A stretch of 64,000 bases of DNA from the NCBI RefSeq assembly GCF_025947065.1, contig NZ_CP109994.1:4402001-4466000 (forward strand). The letters are read 5' to 3'. The notes under the pieces were generated by a model. The model saw only the letters and a list, made by a program, of their open reading frames with translations. It ran no database searches and had not been told where the DNA came from. The stretch is from Flavobacterium sp. N1736. GTDB taxonomy: Bacteria; Bacteroidota; Bacteroidia; Flavobacteriales; Flavobacteriaceae. This document shows positions 59,673-64,000 of the stretch, one piece after another. Every line of letters starts with the position of its first letter. The stretch's first letter is position 1. A program made the position numbers and the translations under genes.

Positions 59673-62348
59673 ATGGCAGAAAAAAGAAAAGACCTTGTAT
59701 TGGCAGGATTAGAACCGTTGATTATTACGCCAGAAAGTGTTTTTGTAAACATTGGCGAGCGTACGAATGTAACAGGTTCAAGAAAATTCCTTCGCCTGAT
59801 CAAGGAAGAGAAGTATGACGAGGCGCTTGATATTGCAAGACAACAAGTAGAAGGAGGAGCACAGATCATCGATATTAATATGGATGAAGGAATGCTTGAT
59901 GGTGTTCAGGCAATGACAAAATTTTTGAATTTAATTGCATCTGAACCGGATATTTCGAGAGTGCCGATTATGATCGACAGTTCGAAATGGGAAATCATTG
60001 AAGCAGGTCTAAAAGTAGTACAAGGAAAAAGCGTTGTAAACTCGATTTCGTTAAAAGAAGGCGAAGAAGCCTTTATTCACCATGCTAAATTAATCAAACG
60101 TTACGGAGCTGCGGCTATTATTATGGCTTTTGACGAAGTAGGTCAGGCGGATAATTTTGAGCGTAGAGTCGAAATCTGCCAGCGTTCGTATGATATTTTA
60201 GTTGATAAAGTTGGTTTTCCTCCACAGGATATTATTTTCGATTTGAATATTTTTCCAGTTGCAACCGGAATGGAAGAACATCGCCTGAATGCTTTGGACT
60301 TTTTTAGAGGTACAAAATGGGTTCGTGAAAACTTGCCGCACGCACATATTAGTGGTGGAGTAAGTAATGTTTCGTTCTCTTTTAGAGGAAACGATACGGT
60401 TCGTGAAGCGATGCACTCGGTGTTTTTATATCACGCGATTCAAAACGGCATGACAATGGGAATCGTAAATCCGGAGATGCTTTCGATTTATGATGATATT
60501 CCAAAAGATTTATTAGAACACGTTGAAGACGTAATCTTAAACAGACGTGACGATGCAACTGAACGACTTTTGGATTTTGCTGAGAATGTAAAAGGAGATG
60601 TAAAAACCGATGAAAAAGCGATTCAGGAATGGCGTTTAGGAACGGTTCAGGAACGAATAACGCATTCATTAGTAAAAGGAGTTGATGCTTTTATTGAAGA
60701 AGATGTTGAAGAAGCACGTCTTGCCGCTGTAAAACCTATTGAAGTTATCGAAATCAATTTGATGACGGGAATGAATGTCGTTGGAGATTTATTTGGAAGT
60801 GGAAAAATGTTCTTGCCTCAGGTAGTAAAATCGGCACGTGTAATGAAAAAAGCCGTTGCGTATTTATTGCCATATATTGAAGCAAGCAAACAAGCCGGAG
60901 ACAAACAAGGAAACGGAAAAATATTGATGGCAACCGTAAAAGGTGACGTTCACGATATTGGTAAAAATATTGTTTCGGTGGTTTTGGCTTGTAATAACTA
61001 TGAGATTGTAGATCTTGGTGTTATGGTGCCTCCGGAAAAAATTATTGCGGCGGCGATAGAGCACAATGTCGACATTATTGGTTTAAGCGGACTGATCACA
61101 CCTTCGCTTGACGAAATGGTTTATTTGGCTAAAGAACTGGACAAACAAGGAATTAAAATTCCGATTATGATTGGTGGAGCAACGACTTCGCGTGCGCATA
61201 CAGCCGTGAAAATCGCCCCGCAATACAGAGAAACTGTAATTCACGTAAACGATGCTTCGAGAGCTGTTACCGTGGCAGGAAACCTGTTAGATCACAATCG
61301 CAAAATATATGCAAGCGATATTCGTGCAGAATATGATGCGTTTAGAGAAACGTTTTTGAATCGTTCAAGAGATAAAAACTTCCTGACGATTGAGCAAGCG
61401 CGTAAAAATAAACTACAATTGGATTGGGATGAATATACGCCAACCAAACCAAAAGTAATTGGCAAACAAATCATTGAAGTTGATCTTGATGTTTTGGTTC
61501 CGTATATCGACTGGACACCATTTTTTAGAACATGGGAATTGTTCGGAAAATATCCGGCAATCTTGACGGATGAGGTTGTGGGAGAACAGGCAACTTCGGT
61601 TTTTGCAGATGCTCAGGAAATGCTGAAAGTGATTTTGGCAGAGAAAAAACTAACGGCAAAAGGTATTTACGGAATTTTCCCTGCGAATCAAATTGATGAC
61701 GACGATATCGAATTGCGTGATGAAAACGGAAAAGTTCTGGAGAAATTCTTGACACTTCGTCAGCAATCACAAAAAACAAAAGGAGCACCAAACATCGCTT
61801 TATCTGACTTTATCTTGCCAAAGGATTCAGGAATTACAGATTATATAGGAGCATTTTGTGTAACAACCGGTTTTGGTGTAGACGAATGGGCAGCCGAATT
61901 CGAAAAAGATCTTGACGATTATAATTCGATTATGGTAAAAGCATTAGCAGATCGTTTTGCTGAGGCTTTCGCCGAATATTTACACGAAAAAGTACGTCAG
62001 GATTTCTGGGGTTATGATGCTGAAGAATCACTTTCGACAGAAGATTTGATCGAAGAAAATTACAAAGGAATTCGTCCTGCGCCAGGTTATCCGGCTTGTC
62101 CAGATCACTTGGAGAAACCAACAATCTGGAAACTCTTAAATGTCGCAGACGAAATTGGAGTAACCTTGACGGAAAGTATGGCAATGTGGCCGGCATCATC
62201 TGTTTCCGGATATTACTTCGGGAATCCAAAAAGTAAATACTTCGGACTCGGAAAAATAAAAGAAGATCAGGTAGTAGATTACGCCAAACGACGTAACGTC
62301 TCAACTGAATACGCAAGCAAATGGTTAAACCCTAATATAGCAGACTAA
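59673..62348 (+). CDS. metH: methionine synthase, folate/B12/activation half
   Basis: The 891-aa protein has the pterin-binding domain ([16 protein letters not shown]), the cap and B12 domain with the cobalt-ligand motif [11 protein letters not shown], and the SAM-binding activation domain ([28 protein letters not shown]). It moves the methyl group from methyl-THF to homocysteine held by the first half. metF, which makes methyl-THF, follows 81 bp later. Confidence 0.95.
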   Translation: MAEKRKDLVLAGLEPLIITPESVFVNIGERTNVTGSRKFLRLIKEEKYDEALDIARQQVEGGAQIIDINMDEGMLDGVQAMTKFLNLIASEPDISRVPIMIDSSKWEIIEAGLKVVQGKSVVNSISLKEGEEAFIHHAKLIKRYGAAAIIMAFDEVGQADNFERRVEICQRSYDILVDKVGFPPQDIIFDLNIFPVATGMEEHRLNALDFFRGTKWVRENLPHAHISGGVSNVSFSFRGNDTVREAMHSVFLYHAIQNGMTMGIVNPEMLSIYDDIPKDLLEHVEDVILNRRDDATERLLDFAENVKGDVKTDEKAIQEWRLGTVQERITHSLVKGVDAFIEEDVEEARLAAVKPIEVIEINLMTGMNVVGDLFGSGKMFLPQVVKSARVMKKAVAYLLPYIEASKQAGDKQGNGKILMATVKGDVHDIGKNIVSVVLACNNYEIVDLGVMVPPEKIIAAAIEHNVDIIGLSGLITPSLDEMVYLAKELDKQGIKIPIMIGGATTSRAHTAVKIAPQYRETVIHVNDASRAVTVAGNLLDHNRKIYASDIRAEYDAFRETFLNRSRDKNFLTIEQARKNKLQLDWDEYTPTKPKVIGKQIIEVDLDVLVPYIDWTPFFRTWELFGKYPAILTDEVVGEQATSVFADAQEMLKVILAEKKLTAKGIYGIFPANQIDDDDIELRDENGKVLEKFLTLRQQSQKTKGAPNIALSDFILPKDSGITDYIGAFCVTTGFGVDEWAAEFEKDLDDYNSIMVKALADRFAEAFAEYLHEKVRQDFWGYDAEESLSTEDLIEENYKGIRPAPGYPACPDHLEKPTIWKLLNVADEIGVTLTESMAMWPASSVSGYYFGNPKSKYFGLGKIKEDQVVDYAKRRNVSTEYASKWLNPNIAD

Positions 62349-62429
62349 AAATAGTCATAAAGTCAAAAGTCATAAAGTCTCAAAAAGACGCGACTTTCGA
62401 CTTTCGACATTCAAACTTTAAGACTTATA

Positions 62430-63386
62430 ATGAAAGTAACAGAACATATAGAAAACGCCAAAGGAAATACATTATTCTCATTTGAACTTATTCCGCCTCA
62501 AAAAGGAAAAAGCATTCAGGAATTATACGATAATATTGATCCGTTAATGGAGTTTAAACCGCCGTTTATTGATGTAACGACTTCTCGCGAAGAGTATATT
62601 TATATTGATAAAGGAAACGGACTTTTAGATAAAAAGTTAACTCGTATGCGTCCTGGGACACTTGGAATTTGCGCTTCTATAAAACATAAATATAATGTTG
62701 ATACCGTACCGCATTTGCTTTGCGGTGGATTTACGCAGGAAGAAACAGAATACATGCTGGTAGATTGTCAATATTTAGGAATTACTAATGTAATGGCACT
62801 TCGTGGTGATGCCATGAAAGACGAACAATCTTTTGTTCCTAAACCAGGCGGTAATCATTTTGCTATTGATTTGGTACGACAAATCAACAATTTAAACTGC
62901 GGAAAATACCTGCATGAAGTAATGGATATCGATAATAAAGCAGATTTTTGTATTGGCGTTGCAGGTTATCCGGAGAAACATTTAGAATCTCCTTCTTTAC
63001 AATCTGATTTAAAAAGACTGAAAGAAAAAGTAGATGCCGGAGCAGATTATGTGGTTACACAAATGTTTTTTGACAATGCTAAATATTTTAAATTTGTAGA
63101 AAAAGCAAGAGAAATGGGAATCACAATTCCTATTATCCCCGGAATTAAACCAATTGCTGTTCAAAGGCATTTGCAAATTTTGCCACAGATTTTCAGAATT
63201 GATTTACCGGAAGATTTAATTGATGCAGTAGATAAATGCAAGAATAATGCAGAAATCAAACAAGTGGGAATCGAATGGGCAATTCAACAATCGTTGGAAT
63301 TAAAAGCTGCCGGAGTTCCTGTGTTGCATTATTATTCAATGGGGAAATCTGAGAATATTCGCCAGATAGCGAGTCAGGTTTTTTAA
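62430..63386 (+). CDS. metF: 5,10-methylenetetrahydrofolate reductase
   Basis: The 318-aa flavoprotein provides methyl-THF for MetH. FSFELIPPQKGKSIQELY, the FAD-site Asp in MALRGD, and ADYVVTQMFFDN are conserved. It is in the same direction as the metH genes and likely on one transcript under the SAM-I riboswitch. The spacer before it is composed of AAAGTCATAAAGTC words that can form a hairpin. Confidence 0.96.
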   Translation: MKVTEHIENAKGNTLFSFELIPPQKGKSIQELYDNIDPLMEFKPPFIDVTTSREEYIYIDKGNGLLDKKLTRMRPGTLGICASIKHKYNVDTVPHLLCGGFTQEETEYMLVDCQYLGITNVMALRGDAMKDEQSFVPKPGGNHFAIDLVRQINNLNCGKYLHEVMDIDNKADFCIGVAGYPEKHLESPSLQSDLKRLKEKVDAGADYVVTQMFFDNAKYFKFVEKAREMGITIPIIPGIKPIAVQRHLQILPQIFRIDLPEDLIDAVDKCKNNAEIKQVGIEWAIQQSLELKAAGVPVLHYYSMGKSENIRQIASQVF

Positions 63387-63396
63387 GCGTAATATT

Positions 63397-63527
63397 GTCC
63401 TTGCGAGGAACGAAGCAATCTCACGCTGCATATTCTTTGTGTTTTTGTTAGTGTGGTTGCTTCGTTCCTCGCAATGACAAACCTGATGGATAATTATTAG
63501 TGTGGTTGCTTCGTTCCTCGCAAGGAC
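63397..63527. repeat. REP-like cluster with one left and two right arms
   Basis: Left arm 63397-63424 (GTCCTTGCGAGGAACGAAGC start), right arms 63451-63478 and 63500-63527. The distal arm (ending AAGGAC) complements the left arm's GTCCTT exactly; the nearer one ends AATGAC. Confidence 0.8.
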
Positions 63528-63555
63528 AAACAGCTTGGAATTTAAATTTAAGTTT

Positions 63556-64000
63556 ATGAAAAAAGAAGAATTACAAGCGATAGCTTCTCAGCTTAAAAAT
63601 CCAACGGGAGAAAAAGGAATTGAAATGGCAAACATGATGCATGAAACTAACATCAACATGACGCGTCATTCGATTCAAAATCTACATATAGAATCAGGAA
63701 ATACAATTTTAGAATTAGGTCACGGAAACTCGGGACACGTAGAATTTATTTTCGAACAGGCTGAAAACATTAAATATTACGGACTTGAAATGTCTGAATT
63801 AATGTTTCAGGAAGCACGCCGGATTAATAGAAATTTTGTCTCTCAAAAACAAGCTTTCTTTACATTATATGATGGAAATAAGATTCCGTTTCAAGACAAT
63901 TTTTTTGATAAAATATTTACCGTAAACACCATTTATTTCTGGCTTGAACCTGAAAAATTACTTTCAGAAATAGACAGAGTTTTAAAACAAAAAGGTATCT
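63556..64000 (+). CDS. class I SAM-dependent methyltransferase (partial)
   Basis: The first 148 residues are visible; the gene runs off the window. It begins MKKEELQAIASQLKNPTGEK and has the SAM-binding ILELGHGNSGHVEFIF, an acidic strand end YGLEMSE and IPFQDNFFDKIFTVNTIYFW. The substrate cannot be told. It was found by reading the sequence, as it has no stop within the window. Confidence 0.82.
   Translation, partial: MKKEELQAIASQLKNPTGEKGIEMANMMHETNINMTRHSIQNLHIESGNTILELGHGNSGHVEFIFEQAENIKYYGLEMSELMFQEARRINRNFVSQKQAFFTLYDGNKIPFQDNFFDKIFTVNTIYFWLEPEKLLSEIDRVLKQKGI

Overview
The window is chromosomal DNA of a Flavobacterium-like member of the Bacteroidota. The signs are AT-rich DNA, promoters of the Bacteroidota type (TTG, about 19-20 nt, TAnnTTTG), almost no Shine-Dalgarno sequences, and family-restricted genes: a TamL-type lipoprotein barrel, PorT of type IX secretion, GLPGLI, DUF5686 and DUF4153 proteins, and a methionine synthase split into two genes. 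No rRNA, tRNA, phage, transposase or CRISPR array was recognised. The species is inferred from gene content only.

Region 1 (1-33.9 kb) is mostly housekeeping: an ABC permease, accD, class II aldolase, tamL, an RNA methyltransferase, porT and ubiE, folA and thyA, etfA/etfB, pdhB, a DNA glycosylase, soluble and membrane pyrophosphatases, a deoxynucleoside kinase, a GLPGLI/outer-membrane receptor pair and envelope proteins. A 600-bp gap at 23.8-24.4 kb holds a truncated HigA-like antitoxin and a perfect 27-bp inverted repeat between two near-identical terminators.

Region 2 (34-46 kb) is the methionine and aspartate-family block: metK, metY, a divergent homoserine dehydrogenase paralogue, metX, a bifunctional aspartokinase-homoserine dehydrogenase, an OsmC protein and a second sulfhydrylase. 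This is the most unusual part. Two loci each carry two tandem short leader ORFs (Met/Cys-rich or Cys-ending), each followed by an intrinsic terminator with possible antiterminator pairings. Each double attenuator is followed by a 61-66 aa protein ending in a shared SLLFxMY motif, and then by a methionine gene. It looks like a duplicated amino-acid-responsive attenuation module. The second copy is followed by a SAM-I riboswitch.

Region 3 (46-57 kb) is assimilatory sulfate reduction: an Rrf2-type regulator with four clustered cysteines, two TSUP-family transporters, APS-type cysH, cysD, cysN, siroheme sulfite reductase with a C-terminal extension, the siroheme genes cobA and cysG N-half, and a ferredoxin-NADP reductase-like flavoprotein. 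A 16-23 bp motif (CTACTA-N3-CGATAG core) lies at the promoter of this operon and upstream of two of the Met/Cys leaders, which suggests one regulon.

Region 4 (57-64 kb) holds a small toxin-antitoxin pair, a SAM-I riboswitch under a textbook promoter, metH in two genes separated by repeat-filled DNA, metF, and the start of a SAM-dependent methyltransferase cut by the window edge. Together regions 2-4 take sulfate to sulfide, aspartate to activated homoserine, both to homocysteine, then to methionine and SAM. Several families of short palindromic and interspersed repeats fill the intergenic spaces.
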